This document shows positions 21,253 through 31,534 of a DNA stretch of 64,000 bases, piece after piece. How positions within the stretch are numbered: position 1 is the first letter of the stretch; the number at the start of each line of letters is the position of its first letter. The position numbers and the translations under genes are program-made. The DNA lies in the NCBI RefSeq assembly GCF_003130255.1, contig NZ_NRCN01000001.1, positions 496,001-560,000 on the forward strand, read 5' to 3'. This stretch comes from Aggregatibacter kilianii. Lineage in GTDB: Bacteria; Pseudomonadota; Gammaproteobacteria; Enterobacterales; Pasteurellaceae. Under the pieces are notes generated by a model, which had not been told where the DNA came from, ran no database searches, and saw nothing but the letters and a program-made list of their open reading frames with translations.

Positions 21253-23565
21253 TTACATTGATTGTGTAAATGTACGGGTGATAACGTCCTGTTGTTGCTC
21301 TTTGGTTAACGAGTTGAAACGCACGGCATAACCGGAAACACGAATGGTTAATTGCGGATATTTTTCCGGATTTTCCATCGCATCTAACAACATCTCACGG
21401 TTCATCACGTTAACGTTCAAGTGCTGACCGCCTTCCACTTCCGCTTCGTGGTGGAAGTAACCATCCATTAAGCCGGCAAGATTACGTTTTTGCGCTTCGT
21501 ATTCTTTACCTAACGCATTTGGTACGATGGAGAAGGTATAAGAAATACCGTCTTTCGCGTAAGCAAATGGTAATTTAGCCACAGAAGTTAAAGACGCTAC
21601 CGCACCTTTTTGGTCACGACCGTGCATTGGGTTCGCACCCGGTCCGAATGGCGCGCCAGAGCGACGACCGTCCGGTGTATTACCTGTTTTCTTACCATAT
21701 ACCACGTTAGAAGTGATAGTAAGTACAGACTGTGTCGGAGTCGCATTGCGATAAGTTTTGTGCGTTTGAATTTTCTTCATGAAACGTTCAACTAAGTCGC
21801 ATGCGATATCATCTACACGAGCATCGTTGTTACCGAATTGCGGATATTCGCCTTCGATTTCAAAATCTGTTGCTACGTTAGACGCTACAACGTTACCGTT
21901 TTTATCTTTAATGTCGCCACGAATCGGTTTCACTTTCGCGTATTTGATTGCAGCCAAAGAGTCGGCGGCAACGGAAAGTCCGGCGATACCACAAGCCATG
22001 GTACGGAAAACATCACGATCGTGGAATGCCATTAACGCCGCTTCATAAGCATATTTGTCATGCATGAAGTGGATGATGTTTAAGGCAGTTACATATTGTG
22101 TTGCCAACCAATCCATGAAGCTGTCCATGCGGGTCATTACGGTATCGAAATCAAGCACTTCATCTTTGATTGGCTCGGTTTTCGGACCGACTTGCATACC
22201 GTTTTTCTCATCGATACCGCCGTTGATTGCGTATAACAAGGTTTTTGCCAAGTTCGCACGGGCACCGAAGAATTGCATTTGTTTACCTACAACCATTGGG
22301 GATACACAACAAGCAATCGCGTAGTCATCGCTGTTGAAATCAGGACGCATTAAGTCATCGTTTTCATACTGTACGGAGGAAGTATCAATAGACACTTTGG
22401 CACAGTAACGTTTGAATGCATCAGGTAATTTTTCAGACCAAAGGATAGTTAAGTTTGGTTCCGGAGATGGGCCCATGGTGTAAAGGGTGTGTAAAATACG
22501 GAAGCTATTTTTGGTCACTAATGTACGACCGTCTAAGCCCATACCACCAAGGGTCTCAGTTGCCCACATTGGGTCGCCGGAGAATAATTGATCGTATTCA
22601 GGCGTACGTAAGAAACGCACCATACGAAGTTTCATGACTAAGTGGTCAATTAATTCTTGTGCTTCTTGTTCGGTAATTTTGCCGTTTTTCAAATCACGTT
22701 CGATATAAATATCTAAGAAGGAAGAAATACGACCGAAGGACATTGCTGCACCGTTTTGTGATTTCACAGCCGCTAAGTAAGCAAAGTAAGTCCATTGAAC
22801 GGCTTCCTGTGCGTTAGTCGCCGGGTTAGAAATATCGTAACCGTAAGAGGCTGCCATTTCTTTCATTTTGCCTAATGCACGATGCTGTTCGGCAATTTCT
22901 TCACGTAATTGAATGGTGGCTTGGATGTCTTCACCACGTTCTAATCTTGCTTGTAGTGAATCGAATTGTTTTTTCTTATCGGCCATTAAGTAGTCAATAC
23001 CATAAACCGCTAAACGGCGATAGTCACCGATAATACGACCACGGCCGTAAGCATCCGGTAAGCCGGTTAACACGCCTGATTTACGGCAACGAAGGATATC
23101 CGGTGTATAAACATCGAACACACCTTGGTTATGGGTTTTACGATATTCGGTGAAAATATGTTCTACTTCCGGATCTAATTGACGACCGTAAACTTCGCAA
23201 GAACCTTTGACCATTTTGATACCGCCAAATGGCATAATGGCGCGTTTTAACGGAGCATCGGTTTGAAGACCAACGATTTTTTCTAAATCTTTGTTGATAT
23301 AACCCGGTTTGTGAGAAGTGATTGTTGATGGGTTATCCGTATCAAAATCTAACGGCTCGTGCGTTTTATTTTCGATTTTGATGCCTTCCATCACTTTATC
23401 CCACAACGCTGTTGTTGCAGGCGTTACATCAGCTAAGAAAGATTCATCTCCTTCATACGGCGTATAGTTTTTTTGGATAAAGTCACGTACGTTAACTTCA
23501 TTTTGCCAATCTCCACCGACAAAACCTTCCCAAGCTTTTTGTTGAGCTTCTGTTAATTGAGTCAT
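21253..23565 (-). CDS. pflB: Formate acetyltransferase (pyruvate formate-lyase)
   Basis: Converts pyruvate and CoA to acetyl-CoA and formate without oxygen. The 770-residue enzyme has the catalytic pair C419-C420 (IACCVSPM) and the glycyl-radical site G745 in RVSGYAVRF. Length is close to the E. coli enzyme (760). It lies between focA, which exports the formate, and pflA, which activates it. Its last 62 residues are nearly the same as those of GrcA at 42.3 kb, the repair domain for oxygen-damaged PflB. Confidence 0.98.
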   Translation of the reverse strand: MTQLTEAQQKAWEGFVGGDWQNEVNVRDFIQKNYTPYEGDESFLADVTPATTALWDKVMEGIKIENKTHEPLDFDTDNPSTITSHKPGYINKDLEKIVGLQTDAPLKRAIMPFGGIKMVKGSCEVYGRQLDPEVEHIFTEYRKTHNQGVFDVYTPDILRCRKSGVLTGLPDAYGRGRIIGDYRRLAVYGIDYLMADKKKQFDSLQARLERGEDIQATIQLREEIAEQHRALGKMKEMAASYGYDISNPATNAQEAVQWTYFAYLAAVKSQNGAAMSFGRISSFLDIYIERDLKNGKITEQEAQELIDHLVMKLRMVRFLRTPEYDQLFSGDPMWATETLGGMGLDGRTLVTKNSFRILHTLYTMGPSPEPNLTILWSEKLPDAFKRYCAKVSIDTSSVQYENDDLMRPDFNSDDYAIACCVSPMVVGKQMQFFGARANLAKTLLYAINGGIDEKNGMQVGPKTEPIKDEVLDFDTVMTRMDSFMDWLATQYVTALNIIHFMHDKYAYEAALMAFHDRDVFRTMACGIAGLSVAADSLAAIKYAKVKPIRGDIKDKNGNVVASNVATDFEIEGEYPQFGNNDARVDDIACDLVERFMKKIQTHKTYRNATPTQSVLTITSNVVYGKKTGNTPDGRRSGAPFGPGANPMHGRDQKGAVASLTSVAKLPFAYAKDGISYTFSIVPNALGKEYEAQKRNLAGLMDGYFHHEAEVEGGQHLNVNVMNREMLLDAMENPEKYPQLTIRVSGYAVRFNSLTKEQQQDVITRTFTQSM

Positions 23566-23650
23566 AACATTCCTCTTTTAGATTATTGATAAAAATAAGC
23601 CTTTTTAGGAAAGAAACGAACGGCTTTGGTTTCCTTCCCACACAAACCGA

Positions 23651-24502
23651 TTAATGAGGTCGGTTAATTGACCACAGGGTCAATGCAATACAACAACCAC
23701 CGCCAACAATATTCCCCAACGTCACCGGAATTAAATTCTTCACAAAAAAATGATAAAGATCTAAATCTGCAAATTGTTGAGGATCGATATTAATCGCTTG
23801 CCAAAATTCCGCTGTGCTAAAGTGTGCGGTAATGATACCCATTGGAATCATAAACATATTCGCCACACTGTGCTCGAATCCTGACGCAACAAACAAAGCT
23901 ATCGGTAAAATCATAATGAGAGCTTTATCTGTCAAGGTTTTTCCTGCGTAAGTCATCCAAATGGCAATACACACCATAATGTTACACAAAATACCCAAAC
24001 AAAAAGCTTCAAACCACATATGATGAATCTTATGTTGGGCGGTTTTTAAAATGGTGAGGCCCCACTGACCGTTAGCCGCCATTGTCTGACCTGAAAACCA
24101 AATAATGAGAACAATAAAAATTGAGCCGACGAAATTACCAAAGTAAACCACTACCCAATTTCGCAACATTTGAAAAGTACTAATTCGACCACTGGCCCGT
24201 GCCACTGTTGTCATCGTGGAAGATGTAAATAACTCGGAGCCACAGACGACAACCATAATCACACCCAACGAGAATACAATACCGCCGACCAGCTTGGTTA
24301 AGCCCCACGAAGCCCCTACATTTCCTGTTTGCGTCGTGGTATAAAAAACAAACGCTAAAGCAATAAACGCGCCCGCCGGAATCGCCGAAAAAAACGATAA
24401 AATCTGTCTTTTAGATGCCTTATATACCCCAACATCTTCACCGATTTGACTCATTTCTGCCGGAGAGACCATACAAGTTGTTTTGGAAGTTTCGGTATCC
24501 AT
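23651..24502 (-). CDS. focA: Formate channel FocA
   Basis: Pentameric inner-membrane channel that exports or imports formate during fermentation. The 283-residue protein has six membrane segments of the formate/nitrite transporter family. Visible signatures are the NFVGS and NMFMIPMGI segments and the late GNIVGGG. First gene of focA-pflB-pflA, with 85 bases before pflB. A good promoter is found 120-150 bases upstream. Confidence 0.95.
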   Translation of the reverse strand: MDTETSKTTCMVSPAEMSQIGEDVGVYKASKRQILSFFSAIPAGAFIALAFVFYTTTQTGNVGASWGLTKLVGGIVFSLGVIMVVVCGSELFTSSTMTTVARASGRISTFQMLRNWVVVYFGNFVGSIFIVLIIWFSGQTMAANGQWGLTILKTAQHKIHHMWFEAFCLGILCNIMVCIAIWMTYAGKTLTDKALIMILPIALFVASGFEHSVANMFMIPMGIITAHFSTAEFWQAINIDPQQFADLDLYHFFVKNLIPVTLGNIVGGGCCIALTLWSINRPH

Positions 24503-24621
24503 GTCAAAATCCCCCTTTTTTTACAATTTTTGCCTCGTAAATATGCTAATTTACAACAGGTAGTACACTGCATAGCAGCAAAAAAACTTAAAAAAATTTG
24601 AAAATTTATAATTTTTGTTAA

Positions 24622-24650
24622 TTATATTTTCTTTCTATAGCAAAGTAAAA
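24622..24650 (-). promoter_or_regulatory. Candidate focA promoter
   Basis: On the minus strand TTTACT (24650-24645) and TATAAT (24627-24622) are 17 bases apart. The leader would be about 115 bases. I see no clear FNR box in the gap, although focA-pfl is FNR/ArcA-controlled in relatives. Confidence 0.6.
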
Positions 24651-24702
24651 ATATTTCTTGGTTTTCACGAGAGAACTTTGTTATTTGTCAATAATTAGAT
24701 AG

Positions 24703-24858
24703 GAGTAGTTGGCAACAAGTCAACGCGCGTCCTCAAAACGCACGTCGAACGCGCGATTGCCTTGCTTTTCGGCGGCAAAGTGCGGTTAAAATAACAACGT
24801 TTTTTTCATTGGATTTTGCAAAACGAAGGAACGTCTAATGCCATGAAACAACAGCAAA
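24703..24858. other. Gene-free spacer at the edge of the metallophore uptake locus
   Basis: The 356-base gap between focA and the ABC genes has two parts. The focA side is very AT-rich. From about 24720 to 24780 it turns GC-rich, with a direct repeat AACGCGCG at 24722-24729 and 24748-24755. A single uptake signal follows at 24778-24786. I see no coding frame and no clear terminator for the ABC genes, which end here. The composition change may mark the end of an acquired segment. Confidence 0.4.
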
Positions 24859-26571
24859 CTAATGTCCCCATAGCGCCTTATATTTACCGTTTAACGCCAA
24901 CAACGTCTGATGATTTCCCTGTTCCACTGGCCGCCCGTGTTCCAGTAAGACAATCCAATCGGCATTGACGATCGTGCTAAGACGATGGGCAATCACAATC
25001 ACCGTTTTATTTTTTACCAAATGGCTTAAGGCTTGTTGCACCGCCTGCTCGCTAAACACATCCAGCGCGGCGGTGGGTTCGTCTAAAATAATAATCGGGG
25101 CATTTTTCAACAACGCACGCGCAATGGCAATTCGTTGTTTTTCGCCGCCGGAAAGGTTGCTACTGAGTTCGCTGATTTGCGTTTGATAGCCCTGCGGCAG
25201 CTTGCTGATAAAATCGTGGCAGTTGGCTTTTTGGCACGCCGCCACAATCGCTTCCTGCGAAAAGGTTTCGCCCATACATAAATTATTGTAAATGCTGTCT
25301 TGCAGCAAATAAGCCTCTTGGAAAACCAGCGAAAACATTCGGCTCAAGGTTTTTGGCGGAATATGCCGAATATCCGCACCGCCGACCCGAATAACCCCTT
25401 GCGTCGGGTCGGCATAACGTGTCAGCAGCCGAATTAAGGTGCTTTTGCCGCAGCCCGAATTCCCGACAATGGCAAACAGGCTGTTGCTCGGAATCTGCAA
25501 AGAAAACTCGCTGATTGCCGGTTCCGCACTCTGCGGGTATTGAAACGTCACCCGTTCAAAAGCAATATCCGCCCCGTTCGGTAATTGTTCCGGCGTGCCT
25601 TGCGGCAACGGCGGAATGGCTAAAAATTGCGTGATTTGTTGCAAACTTTCATGAATGAGTTGATAAATGGCGAACATGGAAATCAACCCGCTTAACGGCT
25701 CATTAAAGCGCACGATAATGGTCATGACAGCGCCCAACACAATGAGCGGTAACGAACCGCCCAACACCCACATCAAGCCCGCCGCAAAACTCACGAGCAA
25801 CGCCAACTCGACCGTGCCGCCTAAAATTAACTCCGGTTTATTGCTGTGTTGTTGGGTTTGCCGTTGAAAGGTTTCCAAATAACGAAAGGCATTTTCAATA
25901 CGGCTAAATTTTCCGCTAATCGCTTGTGCCGTGCGCAATTCCGTTAACCCTTGGCTAAATTCAATCAATTCCCGATTAAGCCGGTTTTCGGCGTCCGCCA
26001 ACTGTCGCACCACTTGGCTGACGGCGGTTTTTCGGCGGAAATAAAACGGTATCAATAACAACAACAGCGCCGCCAGCAACAAGGCAAAGCGCCATTCAAA
26101 GCATAATAAGGCAAGCATACAGGCAAGCGGCGTTAATACCGCATTGCACAACATAATAGAAATCGTGCCGAAATAAGATAAGGCTTGTTGCACATTGCTC
26201 GACAGCTTGTAATTAATATCCCCCGAATGAAATGCCGCAAGCTCGCTTTGCGGCATTTGACACAGTTGTTCGCCCAAGCGAATTTGTAAGGCAAGATTCA
26301 GCCTTGCGGCGTAACCTTTATAATCGAAATTCTGCCCGAACCAACGGCAAACGCTCACCAATAGCAACAACGCCGTCAAGGCGATAAGCCACAAATAAGG
26401 CACGTTGCCTGCCGCCAACGCAACAAAAATCGGCACCAACAAGGCAAACGCCACGCCTTGCAACAGCGCGGCAAACGCCAGCAAACATAAACTGCGAATG
26501 AGCGGCTTACGCAAGTCGTCGGCAAGGGAAACGATGCTTTTAAACAGGTGAAATAAGGAAAATTGAGACAT
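24859..26571 (-). CDS. ABC transporter half-subunit, YbtQ-like
   Basis: A 570-residue fused permease-ATPase: six membrane segments (residues about 20-290), then an ATPase domain with Walker A GNSGCGKST, signature LSGGEKQ and Walker B IILDEPTAALD. Start at 26571 (MSQFSLFHLF) is chosen because AAGGAG precedes it; a longer frame reaches 26703 but overlaps the upstream gene without a ribosome site. Together with the preceding subunit it should form a heterodimer. In Yersinia, YbtP and YbtQ of this type import the iron-yersiniabactin complex even though they look like exporters. The name is by analogy to position and is not certain. Codons are more GC-rich than in neighbouring housekeeping genes. 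Confidence 0.75.
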   Translation of the reverse strand: MSQFSLFHLFKSIVSLADDLRKPLIRSLCLLAFAALLQGVAFALLVPIFVALAAGNVPYLWLIALTALLLLVSVCRWFGQNFDYKGYAARLNLALQIRLGEQLCQMPQSELAAFHSGDINYKLSSNVQQALSYFGTISIMLCNAVLTPLACMLALLCFEWRFALLLAALLLLLIPFYFRRKTAVSQVVRQLADAENRLNRELIEFSQGLTELRTAQAISGKFSRIENAFRYLETFQRQTQQHSNKPELILGGTVELALLVSFAAGLMWVLGGSLPLIVLGAVMTIIVRFNEPLSGLISMFAIYQLIHESLQQITQFLAIPPLPQGTPEQLPNGADIAFERVTFQYPQSAEPAISEFSLQIPSNSLFAIVGNSGCGKSTLIRLLTRYADPTQGVIRVGGADIRHIPPKTLSRMFSLVFQEAYLLQDSIYNNLCMGETFSQEAIVAACQKANCHDFISKLPQGYQTQISELSSNLSGGEKQRIAIARALLKNAPIIILDEPTAALDVFSEQAVQQALSHLVKNKTVIVIAHRLSTIVNADWIVLLEHGRPVEQGNHQTLLALNGKYKALWGH

Positions 26572-26614
26572 GTGCAAAAACTCCTTAAATTTTGACCGCA
26601 CTTTGACGCGCTTG

Positions 26615-28348
26615 TTAATAGCGCCACGCTCGGGCTTGTTGGTAGGCCTGCCATAACGCGGCATATTTGCCTTGTTGCCGCAACAACGCATGATGAGAGC
26701 CAAATTCCGCCAATTTGCCTTGTTCCAAATATAAAATCTGATCGGCTTGCTCGGCGAAACTTAAGCGATGAGCAACCATGATCACGGTTTTGTGTTGCGC
26801 TAATTGCCCGATGGCGTGAATGAGTTTGCGTTCGGTGTCGTAATCAAAATAGGCGGTGGGTTCGTCCAACAAAATCATCGGGCGGTTTTGTAAAATGGCC
26901 CGAGCAATGGCTAAACGCTGAATTTGCCCGCCGGAAAAGTTGTTTCCCCGTTCGTTTATCGGGCTGTCGTAACCTTGCGGCAAGGTTTGAATAAAATCGT
27001 GAATTTGGGCGGTTTTCGCCGCATTCACCAAGGTGTCGTCATCAATTTCCGCCAACCCCAAACACAAATTTTCCCGCACCGTGCCGGAAAACAGCACGTT
27101 TTCTTGTTGCATAACGGACATCATCGACATCAAATCGGTCGTGGCGATCCGGCGAAGATCAACCCCGCCGATACAAATACTGCCTTGCGTCGGATCCCAA
27201 AAGCGCAGCAATAGCCGTAATAAGGTGCTCTTGCCCGACCCCGATTGCCCCACCACCAAGCTAAAGGAACCTTGCGGCAGATGAAAATTAAGATGGTCCA
27301 ACGCTCGACTTTGTCGCGCGGGATAAGTAAACGTGACATGCCGGAAATCCACATCATAACGGACGGGCGTTTGCGGCTCGGCGGCTTGCGGCAACGGCTC
27401 AATTTGCCGTAAGCGTTGAATCCGCTCGATGGAAAGTTTCGCTTTATCAATCAAATGGAACAGGCTGACATAAGGCATTAAGGTTTCTACCATGCCCGTG
27501 CCTAATAATAAAACCGCTTGCCATTGCGTCAGCGTGAAAAAATCATAAGGCAAAAACAGCACGCCGACCCACAAAATCAATAACAACGTGGTTAACGGAT
27601 TAAGCCACAACATCGCCAGTTTTGCCGAACTGCCCGCCAGTTGATACCATTGGGTTAAAAAATCGCTTTGCGCGGTAAGAAGTTGTCGATATTGTCGCTG
27701 GGCATATTCCGTTTCGCCAAAGGCGCGAATCGCCGGCATGGTGCGCATAAATTCAATGATTTTATTGCTTACCCGCTCTTGCGAAAGATGATATTGCTGC
27801 GTTAATTCGGGGCGATGAAGATTATTCAACACCCAGCCCAACACCAGCCAACCGGCCACGGAAAAACCGAGCAGCACAAAAGCAAAAAACGGATTTAACG
27901 CCAACAACGCCAAAAAGACCAAAAGCGGAACGGCATAAACCCGCGCGTATAAAGGCGTGCTATCGGCCACGAAAATATGCAAATTACGCACGTCTTCCTG
28001 CAAAATCTTCGCCACCGCCCCGCTGCCCAATTCCTGCATAATGCCAAGCGGCGCGAAGGCCACCCGCTCGCTTAATTCGGTGCGCAACAAACGTTCTAAT
28101 CGAAAAGAAGCATAATGGGATTGGTTAAACGCCGCCCGCCGGGCGAACAGCGCCACGAACGAACAAGCCGCCGCACCGATGGCAAACCACTGCCAAGATT
28201 GATGTTGCGCAAGCGCAATCAGGGTTTCGCTTAATAAAAAAAGAAAACCGACGCTTGCCGTTGAAGAAATGAAAGATAAGCCGATCGCCCCATAAATCTG
28301 ACGACGAACAGGACGAATAATCGCCCAATGTGAAGAAGTCTCTGCCAT
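26615..28348 (-). CDS. ABC transporter half-subunit, YbtP-like
   Basis: A 577-residue permease-ATPase fusion with six membrane segments followed by Walker A GQSGSGKST, signature FSGGQ and Walker B ILLDEPTAYFD. The start at 28348 (MAETSSHWAIIRP) has AAAGGA before it; an upstream in-frame ATG at 28417 reads through an uptake signal and is less likely. It lies between the FyuA-like receptor and the second ABC subunit, all on the minus strand. The set parallels the Yersinia genes fyuA, ybtP and ybtQ. Specificity for a metal-siderophore complex is inferred from that context. Confidence 0.75.
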   Translation of the reverse strand: MAETSSHWAIIRPVRRQIYGAIGLSFISSTASVGFLFLLSETLIALAQHQSWQWFAIGAAACSFVALFARRAAFNQSHYASFRLERLLRTELSERVAFAPLGIMQELGSGAVAKILQEDVRNLHIFVADSTPLYARVYAVPLLVFLALLALNPFFAFVLLGFSVAGWLVLGWVLNNLHRPELTQQYHLSQERVSNKIIEFMRTMPAIRAFGETEYAQRQYRQLLTAQSDFLTQWYQLAGSSAKLAMLWLNPLTTLLLILWVGVLFLPYDFFTLTQWQAVLLLGTGMVETLMPYVSLFHLIDKAKLSIERIQRLRQIEPLPQAAEPQTPVRYDVDFRHVTFTYPARQSRALDHLNFHLPQGSFSLVVGQSGSGKSTLLRLLLRFWDPTQGSICIGGVDLRRIATTDLMSMMSVMQQENVLFSGTVRENLCLGLAEIDDDTLVNAAKTAQIHDFIQTLPQGYDSPINERGNNFSGGQIQRLAIARAILQNRPMILLDEPTAYFDYDTERKLIHAIGQLAQHKTVIMVAHRLSFAEQADQILYLEQGKLAEFGSHHALLRQQGKYAALWQAYQQARAWRY

Positions 28349-28453
28349 CGCAAAATCCTTTTCATTTTTTGACCGCACTTTTCGCGTGCTAAACGCAGTG
28401 TACGCTTTAATCGGCAAATGGACAATATTTAACCAATATGATTTTGGCTAAAA

Positions 28454-30478
28454 TTAGAATTCATATTTCACATTCACCCCAAATGTTCGTCCGACACCCG
28501 GTTGGGCATAGCTCACCGCATTGTTAAAGGCATAAGTGCGGTAATATTTATCGGTTAAATTATGCACATAAAAGTGAATTTCCGTGCGCGCCAACGGACT
28601 ATAACCGACTTGTGCGTCAAGTAGCGTATAGGCGTTTTGGAGCAGTTTATTTTCCACATCGAAATAGTGCGCCCCCACCCGTTTTACGCTCACACTCGGG
28701 CGAATTAATTGCTCACCCAAGACAATATTTCCGGTTAAAGTTAGGCTTGCGCCGTATTTCGGTGAAAACGGCACGCGGTTATGGTTGCAATCCGCACAAT
28801 GTTGCGTAGCGTCGTATCGGGTAAATTTCGCCTGATTCACAAACCCGGCAAAACCGACTGCAAGTTGTTCAATCGGTTGCCAATTTATATCGAACTCGAC
28901 GCCTTGCGAGCGGCTATTGCCTACATTGTGAATGATTAAGGTCGGCGGCACACCGTCATAAAGTTGTACGTTGCGACTACGAATTTGATATACGGCGAGG
29001 TTCGCCAGTAGGTTATCGGTGTTAAAACGCAACCCGCTTTCATAGCTAATAGATTTTTCCTGTTGAAAACCGTTTATATCTTCGGCATTGGTCGGGGCAA
29101 AATTGTAACCGTGCGGTTTATAGCCTTGCGCGATATTGGCAAACCAACGCAAATTCGGCGTAATTTGCCAACCGGCGGTTAAATTGCCTAATACGACGGA
29201 TTGCGTTTTCTTATTCTCGCCTTGCACATTATGTGCATAACGCACCTTGGCGTGATCCCGTCCATAGCGCACGCCGCCGCCTAAATCAAAATGCGGTGTG
29301 ATATGCCACGTCAAATTCGCATAAGCGGCATAATCAAGGGTTTTGTGACGGGATTCGATGTCTGCATAAGCCGTCGGATTGGTCGGAATATTACCTAAGA
29401 ACAAATAAATCCGATCGCGTGTTAACTGCTGGCGATAAAGCACGAATACGGCATCGATATTGTTATTTTCGCCTATTGTTTGCCAACGGAGTTCTTGGCT
29501 ATTTTGTCGCCATGTTTCAGGCTGTGTACTGTAAAAATTGTAATACGGAATAAAGTTATCGATGTTGGCTTTTTGCTGATTTAAGATAAGGCTTAACATG
29601 GAATGTTCAAAGGTGTAATCGGCGGATAACGAAAACGCTTTTAAATCACGCCCCTGCCGAAATCGCACATGAGGTAAAAGAGAAGGATCGAGCGTTATCG
29701 CTTCCCGTGTTTCTTGCGCAAAATTAACAAAGGCATATTGTTTGCCGAAACTCCGATCCTGCGTAAAATTCAACCGCACTTTCCAAGGTTGATGGCTCGG
29801 CGCAAGCAATAAACCGGCATTCACCGCCCGATTTCGCATGCCGCCGAGGGTTTTGTCCGACACATAACGGCCGGTCATGCCCCCCGCTTGATTATCGCCG
29901 CTTAACGCCAACGTGCCGTACAACAAATCCTTTAGCAAAGCGCCGCTAATATTGCCTTGTAGATTGTAAACGTGTTTATTACCTAGGCCTGCTTGAATGC
30001 TGCCTTTGGTTTGGTTGTCCGGTACTTGGCTTATCACATTTAACACGCCGCCAATGGCGCTTTTGCCATACAGCGTACCTTGCGAACCTTTTAATAACTC
30101 AACCCGTTCGACATTTAATAAAGATTGCATTGCGGCAACCGGCAATTGCGGCACACCATCCACATAAAGCGTAACCGCCGGCGTATAAAAATCATTTGCC
30201 GAGGTGACGCCACGCAAACTGAGCGTCGGAAATAGCCGACTGGAAGCCGAGGCGATATGCAAATTCGGAAAAATTCGATCCAAATGATAACTGTTGAGAA
30301 TATGTTTATCGGATAAGGTCTGACGATCCGCTACACTGACCGAACCGTTAAATTGATCCAGTTTCTCGACCCGTTTACCGCTCACGACAATGGGATCAAG
30401 CTCGGTTCCCGCCATTAATACGGGCGTAAATAAACACAAGGCCAACCCGGTGAAATAATATCTTGTTTTAACACTCAT
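28454..30478 (-). CDS. TonB-dependent receptor, FyuA (pesticin/yersiniabactin receptor)-like
   Basis: A 674-residue outer-membrane receptor, nearly the length of Yersinia FyuA (673). It has a signal peptide (residues 1-23), TonB box DPIVVSG, plug domain and a 22-strand barrel ending in the aromatic F. The plug segment LSLRGVTSANDFYTPAVTLY and the following VDGVPQLP closely follow FyuA as I recall it (LRGVSSAQDFYNPAVTLYVDGVPQL), as does the final region with RTYAFNNA. It is divergent from an AraC-type regulator, with a Fur-like box in the gap, and upstream of a YbtPQ-like ABC pair. Two uptake signals occur inside it (near 28535 and 29775), so it has been in this lineage for some time. Confidence 0.88.
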   Translation of the reverse strand: MSVKTRYYFTGLALCLFTPVLMAGTELDPIVVSGKRVEKLDQFNGSVSVADRQTLSDKHILNSYHLDRIFPNLHIASASSRLFPTLSLRGVTSANDFYTPAVTLYVDGVPQLPVAAMQSLLNVERVELLKGSQGTLYGKSAIGGVLNVISQVPDNQTKGSIQAGLGNKHVYNLQGNISGALLKDLLYGTLALSGDNQAGGMTGRYVSDKTLGGMRNRAVNAGLLLAPSHQPWKVRLNFTQDRSFGKQYAFVNFAQETREAITLDPSLLPHVRFRQGRDLKAFSLSADYTFEHSMLSLILNQQKANIDNFIPYYNFYSTQPETWRQNSQELRWQTIGENNNIDAVFVLYRQQLTRDRIYLFLGNIPTNPTAYADIESRHKTLDYAAYANLTWHITPHFDLGGGVRYGRDHAKVRYAHNVQGENKKTQSVVLGNLTAGWQITPNLRWFANIAQGYKPHGYNFAPTNAEDINGFQQEKSISYESGLRFNTDNLLANLAVYQIRSRNVQLYDGVPPTLIIHNVGNSRSQGVEFDINWQPIEQLAVGFAGFVNQAKFTRYDATQHCADCNHNRVPFSPKYGASLTLTGNIVLGEQLIRPSVSVKRVGAHYFDVENKLLQNAYTLLDAQVGYSPLARTEIHFYVHNLTDKYYRTYAFNNAVSYAQPGVGRTFGVNVKYEF

Positions 30479-30498
30479 TTTATTCTCCTTTTAACAAA

Positions 30499-30513
30499 TG
30501 ATATTGCTTATCA
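30499..30513. promoter_or_regulatory. Fur-like box between the FyuA-like receptor and the AraC-type regulator
   Basis: TGATATTGCTTATCA matches the 7-1-7 Fur consensus TGATAAT-N-ATTATCA at 12 of 14 positions. It lies about 20 bases before the receptor start codon and 67 before the regulator start, so iron could control both directions. Confidence 0.72.
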
Positions 30514-30579
30514 TATAAAACATTGCTAGGCTAAAACGCCCGATTTTCGGAAAAAATGAATGATTTTAGGTAATTCTCT

Positions 30580-31527
30580 ATGATCTCAACGGAACAAAAT
30601 ACGCCACTCGCACATTATCAACAGCTCTTGGCACAAGTGCCGCCGGAATGGCAAGCGATAACGCAACTGCATCAAATTAATGATAATTTACTCATTTCTT
30701 GTTTAGACGGCACACCAACTCAAGCCTTACAAAGCAAAATTCAGGGGCAATCTTCCGTTTCGGTGAGCATTATTTTAGCAGGCAAAGGCGAAGTAAGATT
30801 TGCGCAAGGGGCCTATTTAACCCTAGCCCCGAATACGGTGGTGTTTATGCAAAATAACGGGCAAGTAAACGGTTTTAATTATTTTGCGGCAAACCAATCC
30901 ATTCGGATTGTCGATTTTCGCTTTAGCCCGGGTATGTTTAACCGCCTAATCGGCACGCAATTCAATTTCAAAGGAAAATTGCTTTCCGATTGCAGCCGCT
31001 ATCAGTGTAATGAATTCATGGGGAAACTGCCCGCCACCCTTGAATTGTTACGCATTGCCAATCAAGTTCTGCAGTGCAAAATGAAAAATCAAGAAGTCAA
31101 ACGACTATTTTTAGAAGCCAAAGCGTTAGAAGTGCTGGCGTTATCGCTCGAGCAATTTCATTTGGAACATCAAGAGCATCAGCTTCCCATTGCCCTCGAT
31201 CGCCAAAAACTATTGCAGGCACAGCAAACTATTCAAGAAAGAAAAGGCTACGACTGTGGCATTAAAACCTTATGCAAAATCAGCGGGTTAAGCGAGAAAA
31301 AATTACAATCGGGCTTTCATTTATTATTTAATCAAAGCGTAAGCCAATACCGTAACCAAATCCGCATTGAACACGCTTGCCGCCTATTGGAACAAGGCGA
31401 AAAAATAATCCAAATTTCCACCGCACTTGGCTTTAACAGCCCCAGCCATTTCGCCAAACTGTTTAAACAGCTGACCGGTTGTGCACCGAAAAAATGGCAA
31501 CTATATCGATCGCATTTATTGCTATAA
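30580..31527 (+). CDS. AraC-family regulator, YbtA-like
   Basis: A 315-residue protein with a C-terminal AraC double helix-turn-helix (about residues 210-310: GIKTLCKISGLSEKKLQSGF and ISTALGFNSPSHFAKLFKQL). The N-terminal 200 residues resemble siderophore-sensing regulators of the YbtA/PchR/AlcR group in length and layout. Divergent position next to the FyuA-like receptor, and the ABC pair beyond, support a role as metallophore-dependent activator of the uptake genes. The ligand is not known. Confidence 0.8.
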   Translation: MISTEQNTPLAHYQQLLAQVPPEWQAITQLHQINDNLLISCLDGTPTQALQSKIQGQSSVSVSIILAGKGEVRFAQGAYLTLAPNTVVFMQNNGQVNGFNYFAANQSIRIVDFRFSPGMFNRLIGTQFNFKGKLLSDCSRYQCNEFMGKLPATLELLRIANQVLQCKMKNQEVKRLFLEAKALEVLALSLEQFHLEHQEHQLPIALDRQKLLQAQQTIQERKGYDCGIKTLCKISGLSEKKLQSGFHLLFNQSVSQYRNQIRIEHACRLLEQGEKIIQISTALGFNSPSHFAKLFKQLTGCAPKKWQLYRSHLLL

Positions 31528-31534
31528 TAATCGA

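Noticed and set aside
24503-24858. FNR box before focA
   Set aside because: The nearest candidate, TTGTC-AATA-ATTAG, differs from the consensus at too many positions.
26572-26703. N-terminal extension of the second ABC subunit
   Set aside because: It overlaps the upstream ABC gene and reads through an uptake signal. The start at 26571 has a good ribosome site.
24859-28348. CydDC cysteine/glutathione exporter
   Set aside because: The two-gene ABC layout is similar, but the position next to a FyuA-like receptor and an AraC regulator fits YbtPQ better. There are no cydAB genes nearby.
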